Assembly (NCBI GenBank): GCA_034522175.1 | Contig: JAXHLQ010000001.1 | Location: 1,612,001 to 1,676,000 of the forward strand | DNA length: 64,000 bases | DNA from: JAIPDZ01 sp034522175 | GTDB lineage: Bacteria; Desulfobacterota; DSM-4660; Desulfatiglandales; Desulfatiglandaceae | Direction: 5' to 3' | Part shown: positions 47,176-55,873 of the stretch, one piece after another | How positions within the stretch are numbered: position 1 is the first letter of the stretch | How the letters are laid out: each line of letters starts with the position of its first letter | The notes under the pieces: model-generated | Told to the model about the DNA's origin: nothing | Databases searched by the model: none | Seen by the model: only the letters and a program-made list of their open reading frames with translations | Program-made: the position numbers and the translations under genes

Positions 47176-48384
47176 ATGATGAGACACATCTTTGCCAACG
47201 CGTTTATGCCGACCGTGATGCTTGTGTTTGTGCTGTCCGGAACCATGGTCGCACGGGCACAAGACCCCGGGGAAACACAAACCATTGGATCCGCCAAAAC
47301 CCATGTGAATCAGGAGCTCCTCAAAGGCATTCATCTCCTCTACGATCGGCAATTCAACGAAGCAGAGGCCCTTTTTCTGGAATTAAAGGAAAAATTCCCC
47401 GAAAAGACCGCCTCCTACTTTTACCTCGCCATGGTGACCTGGTCTCGCCTTGCAGCGGGGTTTTGGTCCCCTGAACATGTGGCCCAGTACAAAAAACGCA
47501 TTGATCGTACCATAGCGACAGCAAAATCGCGCATTGAGAGCGGGAAAGGAGACAGTTACACCTATTTCTATCTCGGTGGTGCGCTCGGGTTCGACGGCCG
47601 CTTTGAACTGATGAAAGGGAACTGGATCACGTCATTTTTCCTGGCCTCCGATGCCATCGATGCTCTGAAAATATGCCACCAAATGAATCCCGCAAACAAG
47701 GATGTTTTATTGGGGCTGGGAACGTTTGATTATTACACCGCCAGACTCTCAGGTGTGCTGAAGTTCTTGACCTATTTCTTGCTCCATAAAGGGGATAAGG
47801 CGGAGGGGTTGAGGAAACTCAATGTGGCGGCTAAGGAGGCGGTCTATTCTGCCACCGAGGCCAAGAGCATGCTCCTTCATATCTATCTGTTTTTGGAAAA
47901 TGACCTGCAAAGGGCCCTGGACATTTCGCGGGAACTGTCAAAGACCTATGCCCTGAATGCGCGTTTCAAGGTCCTCGAGGGCGTCAGTTGCATCCGTTTG
48001 GGAAAAGAGGCATCCTACAGGGCGGTCGTAAAGGCGCTTCAAAAAGCCAGTGCCGAACACCAGGATGCCTCTGTGGCCGCTGTGTGGCGGAGAAGGGCGG
48101 GTTACCTTGAGGCCATTCATGACCTTTTCAAGGGGGATTATGCCAACGCCCGGGCCGGGCTGCGGGCCATACTGGCGGATCAGGACCCCGAGCATGACCC
48201 GGCGATGATGGCCTGGCCCCGTTTGAAAATTGGAATGAGCTATGATCTCGAAGGCAAACGGGATAAGGCCGTTTCTCTTTATGAAGACGTTTTGAAGATG
48301 GAAAACGGTGCCGGTGCCCAGTTTCTGGCCAAGAAACTGCTCAAGAACCCGCCCCGAAAGGAGGACCCTTTTATCGGGTATTAG
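47176..48384 (+). CDS. Secreted TPR-repeat protein of the TRAP operon
   Basis: The 402-residue product has a signal peptide ending in MVARA-Q, so it is exported to the periplasm. Helical repeats with TPR character follow (LLYDRQFNEAEALFLELKEK, KLNVAAKEAVYSATEAKSM, SYDLEGKRDKAVSLYEDVL). It lies 3 bp before the TatT-like lipoprotein gene and heads a five-gene TRAP transporter operon. It may be an extra periplasmic partner of the substrate-binding protein. No catalytic motif is visible. Confidence 0.75.
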   Translation: MMRHIFANAFMPTVMLVFVLSGTMVARAQDPGETQTIGSAKTHVNQELLKGIHLLYDRQFNEAEALFLELKEKFPEKTASYFYLAMVTWSRLAAGFWSPEHVAQYKKRIDRTIATAKSRIESGKGDSYTYFYLGGALGFDGRFELMKGNWITSFFLASDAIDALKICHQMNPANKDVLLGLGTFDYYTARLSGVLKFLTYFLLHKGDKAEGLRKLNVAAKEAVYSATEAKSMLLHIYLFLENDLQRALDISRELSKTYALNARFKVLEGVSCIRLGKEASYRAVVKALQKASAEHQDASVAAVWRRRAGYLEAIHDLFKGDYANARAGLRAILADQDPEHDPAMMAWPRLKIGMSYDLEGKRDKAVSLYEDVLKMENGAGAQFLAKKLLKNPPRKEDPFIGY

Positions 48385-48387
48385 CTC

Positions 48388-49243
48388 ATGAAATGGACCC
48401 ATAGGCCACTGATTGCCCTGCTGAGCCTGCTGTTTTTGATGCCGGGATGCGCCAGGATGGCGCTGCATGCCGCCGGGGATATGATTCCCAACTTGACGGA
48501 CGCTTTTTTTGAAGAATGCGATGTGGATCTGGCCCGTGAGGCGCTGCCGGCCGAATTGAAATTGATGGAGGGGCTCCTCAAGAACGCCCCCGGAATCAAC
48601 AACTCCTGACGGCACTCTGCATGGGATTTACGGGATATGCCATGCTGTTTGTGGAGGAGGCGTCTCCGGAGCGCGCGTCGATGCTTTATCTGCGGGCCAG
48701 ATCCTACGGGATGCGGGCCCTCGGTGTGAAAGTGCTTACGCCTCAGGACATCGACGAAAAACTAACGGTTTTGCAAAAGGCATCCATCGAACCCCTTTCT
48801 GGACAACCCTCGCATGGAACGCGTGGATTGGCCTGAACTTAGACAATCCAGCGGCCCTCGGCGAATTGAGCATGGCCCAGAAATGTCTAAAACGGGTGAT
48901 GGAAATGGACCCTGAATTTTTTTATGGATCACCCTATATCGTATATGGTTCCATGCTTGCCGCAAGACCCAAAATCCTGGGTGGCGATGCGGACAGGGCC
49001 AAGGTCTTTTTCGAAAAGGCCATGGCATTGACCCAAGGAAAATTTTTCCTGGCCCCGTATTACTACGCCAAGACCTACGCCGTCAGGGTACAGAACAAAG
49101 CATTGTTTCTTCAACTCATAGAGGCGGTGGAAACGACACCCCCTGATGACATAAAAGCGGCTTGCCTGATGAATCGCGTCATGAAAGAACGGATGAAAAC
49201 GCTCAAGGCGGAAGCTGAAGATCTCTTTTTTGAGTGCGAATGA
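48388..49243 (+). CDS. TatT-like lipoprotein of a TRAP transporter, two frame breaks in this sequence
   Basis: The product begins with a signal sequence and lipobox LFLMPGCARM, so it is lipid-anchored. Adding one A at 48594-48595 and one T at 48796-48798 joins three frames into about 285 residues (…PGNQQLLTALCMGF…, …PLFWTTLAWNAWIGLNLDN…). The sequence, with FFYGSPYIVYGSMLAARP near the end, fits the TatT family of TPR lipoproteins that associate with TRAP substrate-binding proteins, as described for Treponema. It is followed directly by dctP. Confidence 0.75.
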
Positions 49244-49309
49244 TGCGCTCCTGGAACATATCCAATGCGTAGGAAACACATCAAAGAACCTAAACCTGGG
49301 GGAATCGAC

Positions 49310-50331
49310 ATGAACCGACGAATGGTATATTTGGCATGGCTGTGCTTTTTTATGGTGCCTCTTGCAGCACCGGAGGCGGCGGGCGCATCCAGACCTCAAT
49401 TCCTCATCAAATTCGCCACGGTGGCACCTGAAGGGTCCACCTGGATGAAAGAGATGGAACGGCTCGATCAGGAGATCAGGAAAAAGAGTGAAGGACGACT
49501 GGATTCAAGTTCTATGCGGGAGGCGTTGCCGGTGACGAGGGGGACGTGCTGAGGCGGATGCGGATCGGGCAGATACACTGCGCCGCGTTTTCCGGCGTCG
49601 GATTCGGCCAGATTCTGCCGCTCTTGCGGGTGCTGGATCTTCCATTTCTGTTTCAGAATGATCAGGAGGTGGACCGTGTCCACCGCGAACTGCGCCCCTT
49701 TTTTGAAGAAAAAATGAAAGAGAAGGGGTTTGTCCTCCTTTCCTGGGCCGAGGTCGGCAATGTCCACCTGTTCTCGAAGGTTTCCATTCAAAAGGTGGCG
49801 GATCTCGAGGGGCTTAAGGTATGGTCGTGGTCAGGGGACCCCATCGCCAAGGAAACGTTCACGGCCATGGGCGTCAATCCGATCCCTCTCGCCGTCACAG
49901 ACGTCACCACCGCCCTGAATACCGGGATGATCGACACCGTCTATGCCCCCCCACTGGGCGCTCTGGCATTGCAGTGGCAGACCTATGTCAATTACATGAT
50001 GGCCCTCCCCCTGGTCCATTCCACCGGCGCCCTCCTCATCGCGTCCAACTATTTCAATAAACTGCCCAAAGACCTGGCCGATTTGCTGAAGGATTGTACC
50101 AAAAAGGTCATGGGTGATCTCACAAAGAAGCTCAGGGAACAAAACCTGGATGCCCTGAACGTGCTTCAGGACAGTGGAATCACCATCACGCCCGCCCCGG
50201 AGGGAAAAACCCTGGAAAGATTCCACGAGGTCGGAGACCGGGTAGCCCGCAAACTGAGCGGCGAAGTCTACCCCGAAGCGCTCTTGAATCAGGTGTATGA
50301 CATCCTCGATCGGACGCGTCATTCCGAATAG
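49310..50331 (+). CDS. TRAP transporter substrate-binding protein (DctP family), one frame break in this sequence
   Basis: The start is the ATG at 49310 after GGGGG. A signal peptide ends near AAGAS. The mature start FLIKFATVAPEGSTWMKEME is typical of DctP family proteins. Adding one G at 49501-49502 joins the frames as GRLGFKFYAGGVAGDEGD. Later blocks DLEGLKVWSWSGDP and TALNTGMIDTVYAPP are conserved in the family. About 340 residues in all. It binds an unidentified carboxylate in the periplasm and lies between the TatT-like gene and dctQ. Confidence 0.88.
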
Positions 50332-50335
50332 TGCC

Positions 50336-50863
50336 ATGGATCTTCTGAAGGTCTTTGATAACTTCTTGGCCAGAATTGAAGGGTGGGTAATAATTGTCCT
50401 TCTCTGGCTAATGGTGATCCTCACATTTTTTCAGGTTTCCCTTAGAGGACTCTATACCCACGGCGGTCTTCAGTGGGCCAATCAGATGATGGGCCATCTG
50501 GACTGGACCCAGCCCTTTGTGAGGCTGCTGGTGCTCTGGTTGACCTTCTTCGGCGCGTCTCTCCTCACAAAAGAGAACAAGCATATTCGGATCGACCTCT
50601 TATTCGCCCTGGTGCCGGCCAGGTGGCTGCCGTTAAGGGACATGATATTATCGGCCGTCTGTGCGTTCATATGCGGCGTCATGGGGGTCGTTTGTGTGGA
50701 GTACGTACGGATGGAGATGACGTTTGGGGGAACCCTTTTTCTCAACCTGCCCAACTGGATTGCCCAGTTGATCCTGCCTGTGGGTTTCTTCCTCCTCCTA
50801 TTCCGGTTCCTTGTCAGGGTCCTGGATCAGGGTGTTCACATGATCAAGGGGCCACGCCCATGA
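50336..50863 (+). CDS. TRAP transporter small membrane subunit (DctQ)
   Basis: The 175-residue protein has four membrane helices. The family motif around KENKHIRIDLLFALVPAR near residue 80 is the DctQ hallmark. It starts 4 bp after the dctP stop and overlaps dctM by ATGA. DctQ supports the large permease in Na+-driven uptake. Confidence 0.88.
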   Translation: MDLLKVFDNFLARIEGWVIIVLLWLMVILTFFQVSLRGLYTHGGLQWANQMMGHLDWTQPFVRLLVLWLTFFGASLLTKENKHIRIDLLFALVPARWLPLRDMILSAVCAFICGVMGVVCVEYVRMEMTFGGTLFLNLPNWIAQLILPVGFFLLLFRFLVRVLDQGVHMIKGPRP

Positions 50864-52133
50864 TGTGGGTCGTCGTTTCACTCCTGATCCTCCTCATGGT
50901 GATGGGGCTTCCCCTCTTTGCGGGCATACTGGCGGCGGCCATGCTGGGGTTTTATGCCGGCGGAGTCTCTTTGGGGGCCATCCCCATTGAAATGTTCCGC
51001 CTGGCCAATGCGCCCATACTCCTGGCCATACCGCTCTTTACCTTTGCCGGTTATCTTCTGTCCCAAGGGGGGACGTCCGCCCGCCTGGTGAGGTTTTCAA
51101 AGAGCCTGTTCGGCTGGGTCCGGGAGGGCTCGGTGTGGTGGCGTTGGTTACCTGTGCGTTTTTTACCGCCATTACCGGGGCCACGGGCATTACCATCATC
51201 GCCCTGGGGGGGCTCTTGTTTCCGGCGCTCCTATCAGAGAAGTATCATGAAAACTTCGCCCTGGGGCTCATGACCACTTCGGGAAGCCTGGGGCTCCACT
51301 TTCCCCCGAGTCTTCCCATTATTCTGTACGGGTTCGTCTCCGGAACCAGCATCGAACACCTTTTCATGGCCGGCTTGATCCCGGGTACCTTGATGGTGGG
51401 AATCCCCTGTGTGTTCTCCGTTTATATGGGGAAGAGATGGCGTCTTGAAAGACCCGTCTTTTCCGGTCGGGAGTTTCTGCGTGCCACCAAGGCGGCCTTG
51501 TGGGAAATTCCGATTCCTTTCCTCATCCTGGCCGGGATCTATTCGGGATTTTGTACGGCCACGGAGGCGGCCGCGCTCACGGTCGCCTATGTCCTGTTCA
51601 TCAAATCCGTTATTTTCCGGGAACTCAACCTGGTGAAGGACCTCCCCGATGTGATGAAAGAGAGCATGAAAATGGTCGGGGGCATCATGATTATCCTAAG
51701 TGCGGCGCTGGGGTTCACGAATTTTCTGGTGGATGCCTACGTGCCGATGAAGATCCTTCATTTCATGGAGGGAATGGTGGAAAGCAAGATCGGTTTTCTG
51801 ATCATTCTCAATGTATTTCTCATTGTGGTGGGGTGCATGATGGACATATTCAGCGCCATTCTCGTGGTGGTCCCCCTGATTGTGCCCCTCGCCTCCCGCT
51901 TCGGCATCGACCCGGTGCACCTCGGGATTATATTCCTGGCCAACCTGGCCATCGGCTATAACACCCCCCCTGTGGGCCTGAACCTCTTTATCGCCAGCTC
52001 GCGTTTTGACAAACCGGTCATTCAGGTCTATCGGGCCACGCTCCCTTTTCTGATACTTCTCATCTTTGCCCTCCTGCTGATCACCTACTGGCCGGGACTG
52101 AGTCTCTTTCTCCCCAGGATGCTGAACAATTGA
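50860..52133 (+). CDS. TRAP transporter large permease (DctM), one frame break in this sequence
   Basis: The first frame gives MMWVVVSLLILLMVMGLPLF and NAPILLAIPLFTFAGYLLSQ. After adding one C at 51120-51121 it reads GWVPGGLGVVALVTCAFFTA, then ITGATGITIIALGGLLFPAL, and goes on to IFLANLAIGYNTPPVGLNLF. About 424 residues with 11-12 helices, normal for DctM. It carries out the ion-coupled transport step. It is the last gene of the operon. Confidence 0.9.
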
Positions 52134-52281
52134 AAAATTCGGCAGCGGGGATCTTTGCAATTTCCCTTAAAGATGATTATTTTAAATAAACACCCGGTCA
52201 ATGGGTGCAGAAAGAAACCGTAACCCCTTGGCAATATTTGGCTCTTCGTAATAGAAACCTGTTATATCGAGGGAGAAGAAA

Positions 52282-52500
52282 ATGCCCATATATGAATTCA
52301 GATGTAAAAACTGTAACCACGTGTTTGAGTCCTTGTGTTTTAAGAACGATGGTTCCGACCATGAAACCTGCCCTGAGTGCGGTCAAACCGACAGTGAGAA
52401 GCTGATGTCTGCCTTTTCGTCTTTTGCCTCCCCATCAGGCCTGAGAGGCCTTGCAGGGAGTGCTTCATCGGCCTGTTCACCAAGGGGCGGTTTTTCCTGA
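52282..52500 (+). CDS. FmdB-family zinc-ribbon protein
   Basis: The 72-residue protein starts MPIYEFRCKNCNHVFE and has a second CPEC, forming a four-Cys zinc ribbon of the FmdB family. The Ser/Gly-rich tail is typical. The function is uncertain; the prototype was found as a putative regulator near formamidase genes. GGGAGAAGAAA precedes the ATG. Confidence 0.88.
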   Translation: MPIYEFRCKNCNHVFESLCFKNDGSDHETCPECGQTDSEKLMSAFSSFASPSGLRGLAGSASSACSPRGGFS

Positions 52501-52593
52501 GCCTAACCGGTTGCGGCCGTGTGCCGTAAAATAGACAATGTGAGGCATTTGAATGTGGAAAAACGCCATACACCATCCAAAGAGGGAAATCAC

Positions 52594-52680
52594 ATGAGTA
52601 TCTGGATCTTTATTTTGATTATTGTGGGGTGGGTTCTGCTCCAGGCGGTTATCCTGCCCAAATTCGGTATCTCCACCTGA
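52594..52680 (+). CDS. Single-helix membrane microprotein of 28 residues
   Basis: The ATG at 52594 has AGAGGG 7 bp upstream. The product, MSIWIFILIIVGWVLLQAVI followed by LPKFGIST, is one hydrophobic helix with a short C-terminal tail. It follows the FmdB gene by 93 bp and precedes a terminator. I have a sense of similar short proteins in related bacteria but cannot confirm it. Confidence 0.5.
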   Translation: MSIWIFILIIVGWVLLQAVILPKFGIST

Positions 52681-52751
52681 CTGAGACAGAGTTGCCAGGT
52701 CGGTGACAAACAGGAAAAGATAACGGATATCAGGGATAAATAGGTCTTTTA

Positions 52752-52799
52752 AAGGCGGGCGGGTGTTACTCGGACGGACGTGAATGCCCGCCTTCTTTT
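52752..52799 (+). terminator. Terminator after the FmdB/microprotein genes
   Basis: AAGGCGGGC and GCCCGCCTT form a perfect 9-bp stem with a 25-nt loop, followed by CTTTT. The stop codon of the minus-strand gene lies in the loop. Confidence 0.55.
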
Positions 52800-53226
52800 G
52801 CCCTGTCAATGGCTTGCCCAATGGATTCAAAGCGGGCCTTGCCGGTTTCCCCTCTAAGCTTCATGCTTTCCCGCCCCGCGATGTCCATGAAATACACCCG
52901 CTTGAGCTTTCTGATGTCGGAAAAATCGGTCTTGATCCGCCACCGGGAATCGATGGGAAGATGCTCGTTTCTGAAAGATAGAACGCCATAATTGAGCTGG
53001 ATGCCCGCCTGCCCTACCGTTACCTCACTAAATCCGAAAAAAGAACTGTTGAAAAACCAGAGCACAATGCCGACCCAGATGAGGGAAGCGAGGGTGTGTT
53101 TCGGCCGCTTTTTGATAAGCGACAGGACAAGGAAAAAAAGACCACACCGAGCGAAAAGAGCATAATCCCGTTTTGGAAATAAAGGGACTTTATGGAGAAG
53201 GTTTGTGCGGTCATTGCCCTGGTCAT
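52766..53226 (-). CDS. Hypothetical membrane protein, one frame break in this sequence
   Basis: The N-terminal frame gives MTAQTFSIKSLYFQNGIMLF, SLGVVFF. With one more T in the run at 53133-53139 it continues FLVLSLIKKRPKHTLASLIW and VGIVLWFFNSSFF, two membrane helices. A soluble C-terminal part of about 75 residues follows (VGQAGIQLNYGVLSFRNEHL). The product is about 152 residues. The tail has the look of a PH-like membrane-protein domain, but I do not recognise the family. Confidence 0.5.
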
Positions 53227-53413
53227 TTACCACGGGTTTTTTAAAGGTGTCAATGCGTTGAACACCGGCAGAGCTTTTCCTTGACAGTTCAAAAGATCTT
53301 CTGTTAAAAAGCGTCGCGGCCGGCGAAGATTGCATCCGCAGGTTGATACTATTCGGATACGCCAAAGGCATGGCCTGCCGGCACAGCCTAAACCATCAGG
53401 AGGAGCTTCATTC

Positions 53414-55156
53414 ATGAGACCTTACAGGTATCTGCTCGTTTGCGCCGCTTTACTCATAGCCATCTTGGGAAGTGGGCCCGCTCTGGCCGGCCAAGGCGTC
53501 AAAAGCGCCCATTCAGCGCCGGTTGTTCCCGGAGGCGACACCGTCAACATATCGGGAACCATCCTGGACAGCCACAATGAACCGATTGAGGAAGCCGAGG
53601 TCAATATCCTGGTAAACGGCAAGTTCGTGGACCAGGTCACCACCGGCCACACCGGCCACTATGTCTCCCGATTTCAGCTGGAAAAGGGACAGATACCCAC
53701 CGCCACCATCACCGTTGAGGCCCACAAGGCCAGTTTTGCCTCCCGGATCATGAAATTTCAGGGTGGCGAAATGGCCCAAAAAGGGGACCATTACCATATC
53801 AGTGAAGATCTCCAGCTCAACCGGATACTGGGTCCGGCCTTCTGGATCTCCACCGTCGTGTTTATTCTGGCCTACGTGCTCATCGCCTTTGAACTGCTCC
53901 ACCGGACCATCGCCGCCATGCTCGGCGCGGCACTCATGCTGGTCATCTCCTACACCATCGGCACCATAAATCCGGAATACCACATATTCTCCTTTGAAAG
54001 CGCCATCGGTTCCATCGACATGAACGTCATCTTTCTGCTTATGGGTATGATGATTATTGTCGGGGTCCTGAAGCACACGGGGGTGTTCCAGTGGTGCGCC
54101 TACATTTCATACAAACTGGCCAAGGGAAAGGTTTTCGTACTGGCGGTGTATCTCATGATCTTTACGGCCGTCTCCTCGGCCTTTCTCGATAACGTCACCA
54201 CCATGCTCCTGCTGACCGGTGTGGCCATAGAGATTTCCATATCGCTTTCCATCAATCCGCTCCATCTACTGATTCCGCTGGTGCTGGCGTCCAATGTCGG
54301 CGGGACGGCGACGCTCATTGGTGACCCGCCCAACATCATGATCGGGTCTTACGCCGGATTGACGTTCATGGACTTCGTCATTGCCCTGGCCCTCGTGTGT
54401 GCCGTGTGTATGGTGGTGCTAATTGTATTCAGTAAACTCGTCTGGGGGCGGGCGTATGCTGCCGGAAAGGTGGAAAATGTCCCGGAGTTTGTGCAGGTGT
54501 TGAAGGAGAAGTATCGAATCACCGATCCGAGGCTGTTGACCTACGGGCTGGGAGTTCTGAGCTTTGTGATTTTTCTGTTCCTGAGCCACGGCTACTGGCA
54601 CATGGAGGTGAGCGTGGCCGCCCTCATGGGGGCTGCCATGCTTCTGACCATCGCCATCCTGACCGACAAGGTGGATATGATTGAGTTGATAGAGAAGGAT
54701 ATCGAGTGGCCGACGCTGATGTTCTTTATCTTTCTCTTTATCATTGTGGGGGCCGTGGAGTCCAGTGGTCTATTGGCGTTGATTGCCGACTGGATACTCG
54801 ATCTTTCCGCCGGGAATTTTGTGACCGCATGCAGCCTGATCCTCTGGGTGGCGGCCATCATGTCGGCCTTTGTAGACAATATTCCCTTCACCGCCACCAT
54901 GCTGCCCATCGTTGCCTATCTCAGCGGGGTCATACCGGGTGCTGAAAACACCCTCTGGTGGGCTTTGGCGCTGGGGGCCTGTTTCGGTGGAAACGGAACG
55001 ATCATCGGGGCATCCGCCAACGTGGTGACCATGGGGATTGCCGAGACCAGGGGCTACCGGATCAGTTTCCTGGGGTTTATGAAAACAGCCTTTCCGTTTA
55101 TGATCATCAGCGTGTTGATCGCCCATGCCTGGCTCCTGGTCTTCCGCCCGGGCTAA
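53414..55156 (+). CDS. NhaD/ArsB-type ion transporter with N-terminal periplasmic domain
   Basis: The ATG at 53414 follows AGGAGG; a longer frame from 53330 lacks support. The 580-residue product has a signal peptide (ending PALA-G), then about 110 residues of carboxypeptidase-regulatory-like beta sandwich (VNISGTILDSHNEPIEEAEV). About 11-12 helices of the ion-transporter superfamily follow. The paired half-site motifs are FLDNVTTMLLLTGVA / GGTATLIGDPPNIMIGS and FVDNIPFTATMLPIVAYL / GGNGTIIGASANV. It may be a Na+/H+ antiporter or anion exporter; the substrate is not clear from sequence. Confidence 0.82.
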   Translation: MRPYRYLLVCAALLIAILGSGPALAGQGVKSAHSAPVVPGGDTVNISGTILDSHNEPIEEAEVNILVNGKFVDQVTTGHTGHYVSRFQLEKGQIPTATITVEAHKASFASRIMKFQGGEMAQKGDHYHISEDLQLNRILGPAFWISTVVFILAYVLIAFELLHRTIAAMLGAALMLVISYTIGTINPEYHIFSFESAIGSIDMNVIFLLMGMMIIVGVLKHTGVFQWCAYISYKLAKGKVFVLAVYLMIFTAVSSAFLDNVTTMLLLTGVAIEISISLSINPLHLLIPLVLASNVGGTATLIGDPPNIMIGSYAGLTFMDFVIALALVCAVCMVVLIVFSKLVWGRAYAAGKVENVPEFVQVLKEKYRITDPRLLTYGLGVLSFVIFLFLSHGYWHMEVSVAALMGAAMLLTIAILTDKVDMIELIEKDIEWPTLMFFIFLFIIVGAVESSGLLALIADWILDLSAGNFVTACSLILWVAAIMSAFVDNIPFTATMLPIVAYLSGVIPGAENTLWWALALGACFGGNGTIIGASANVVTMGIAETRGYRISFLGFMKTAFPFMIISVLIAHAWLLVFRPG

Positions 55157-55237
55157 GGATTTCTTGTATAAGGAAGGGCCTGAGGCCATACGCGGGCATT
55201 TTTGGATGCTTTTATTGCTGCAATCCCCGGATTCTGC

Positions 55238-55266
55238 TTGACACATCGAAGATGAGTTTTTATATT
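55238..55266 (+). promoter_or_regulatory. Strong sigma-70-type promoter of a 44-residue protein gene
   Basis: TTGACA (55238-55243) and TATATT (55261-55266) are exactly 17 bp apart, 40 bp before the start codon. Confidence 0.7.
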
Positions 55267-55306
55267 TATATGTATAAAATTTTGAAATAACTGGAGATAT
55301 CAAACA

Positions 55307-55441
55307 ATGGGTTCAAACAGAAAAAGAACGACAGCCATTCGGGACAGAAAAACCAAACCGAATCAAAAGAACCTCAAAAAGAACCAGGACCGCATGGATA
55401 AAAACGCGGCGATCCTCAAGGAACTGGCTTCAAAATCATAG
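55307..55441 (+). CDS. Small, highly basic protein of 44 residues
   Basis: The ATG at 55307 has GGAG 10 bp upstream and a strong promoter. The product begins MGSNRKRTTAIRDRKTKPNQ and has about 15 Lys/Arg. It has no hydrophobic segment, so it is probably cytosolic and may bind nucleic acid. No known family can be assigned. Confidence 0.6.
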   Translation: MGSNRKRTTAIRDRKTKPNQKNLKKNQDRMDKNAAILKELASKS

Positions 55442-55873
55442 GCCTCACCCGCCTCTCTTTTTCATCCCCGGATTGAGACGCGCCGAGTAATTCGGCGAGT
55501 CTCCCGTTCGAATTTTCCCGTCCTTCTCCGAATAGAGACAGTGACACCGTTCGGTGCAACAGGTATCCCTTCATCTGAAGACCGCAAACGGAAGAAAGCC
55601 CTTGACAGGGGGAGGTGTATACAGTACTCAACGTGGCGGCGCTGCCACCATGATGCACCGCTGACATGTCTGTTCCCCCTTAGGTTTTGGTATCCGATTC
55701 CGCTATGAAGCTTTTGGATATGGCGCTTTTCCTGAACAACTTCCTATGTTTCACCATCCAGCCGGGCGACCCTCTGTGTCCCATCCACGCTATTGGCCCA
55801 TGGTGGCATGCCGGACCCCGGATCCGGGCTTTCCTCTTTTCAAAGAGAAATCCATGACAAGGAGCTGAAAACG
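55442..55873. other. Intergenic stretch before the catabolic cluster
   Basis: No gene is seen. A hairpin AGACGCGCCGA (55476-55486) / TCGGCGAGTCT (55492-55502) lacks a T-run. TTGACA occurs at 55602-55607 without a good -10. AGGAGC precedes the etfA-type gene. Confidence 0.4.

Noticed and set aside
52752..52799. Bidirectional terminator serving the minus-strand gene as well
   Set aside because: The minus-strand stop lies inside the loop and there is no clear T-run on that strand.
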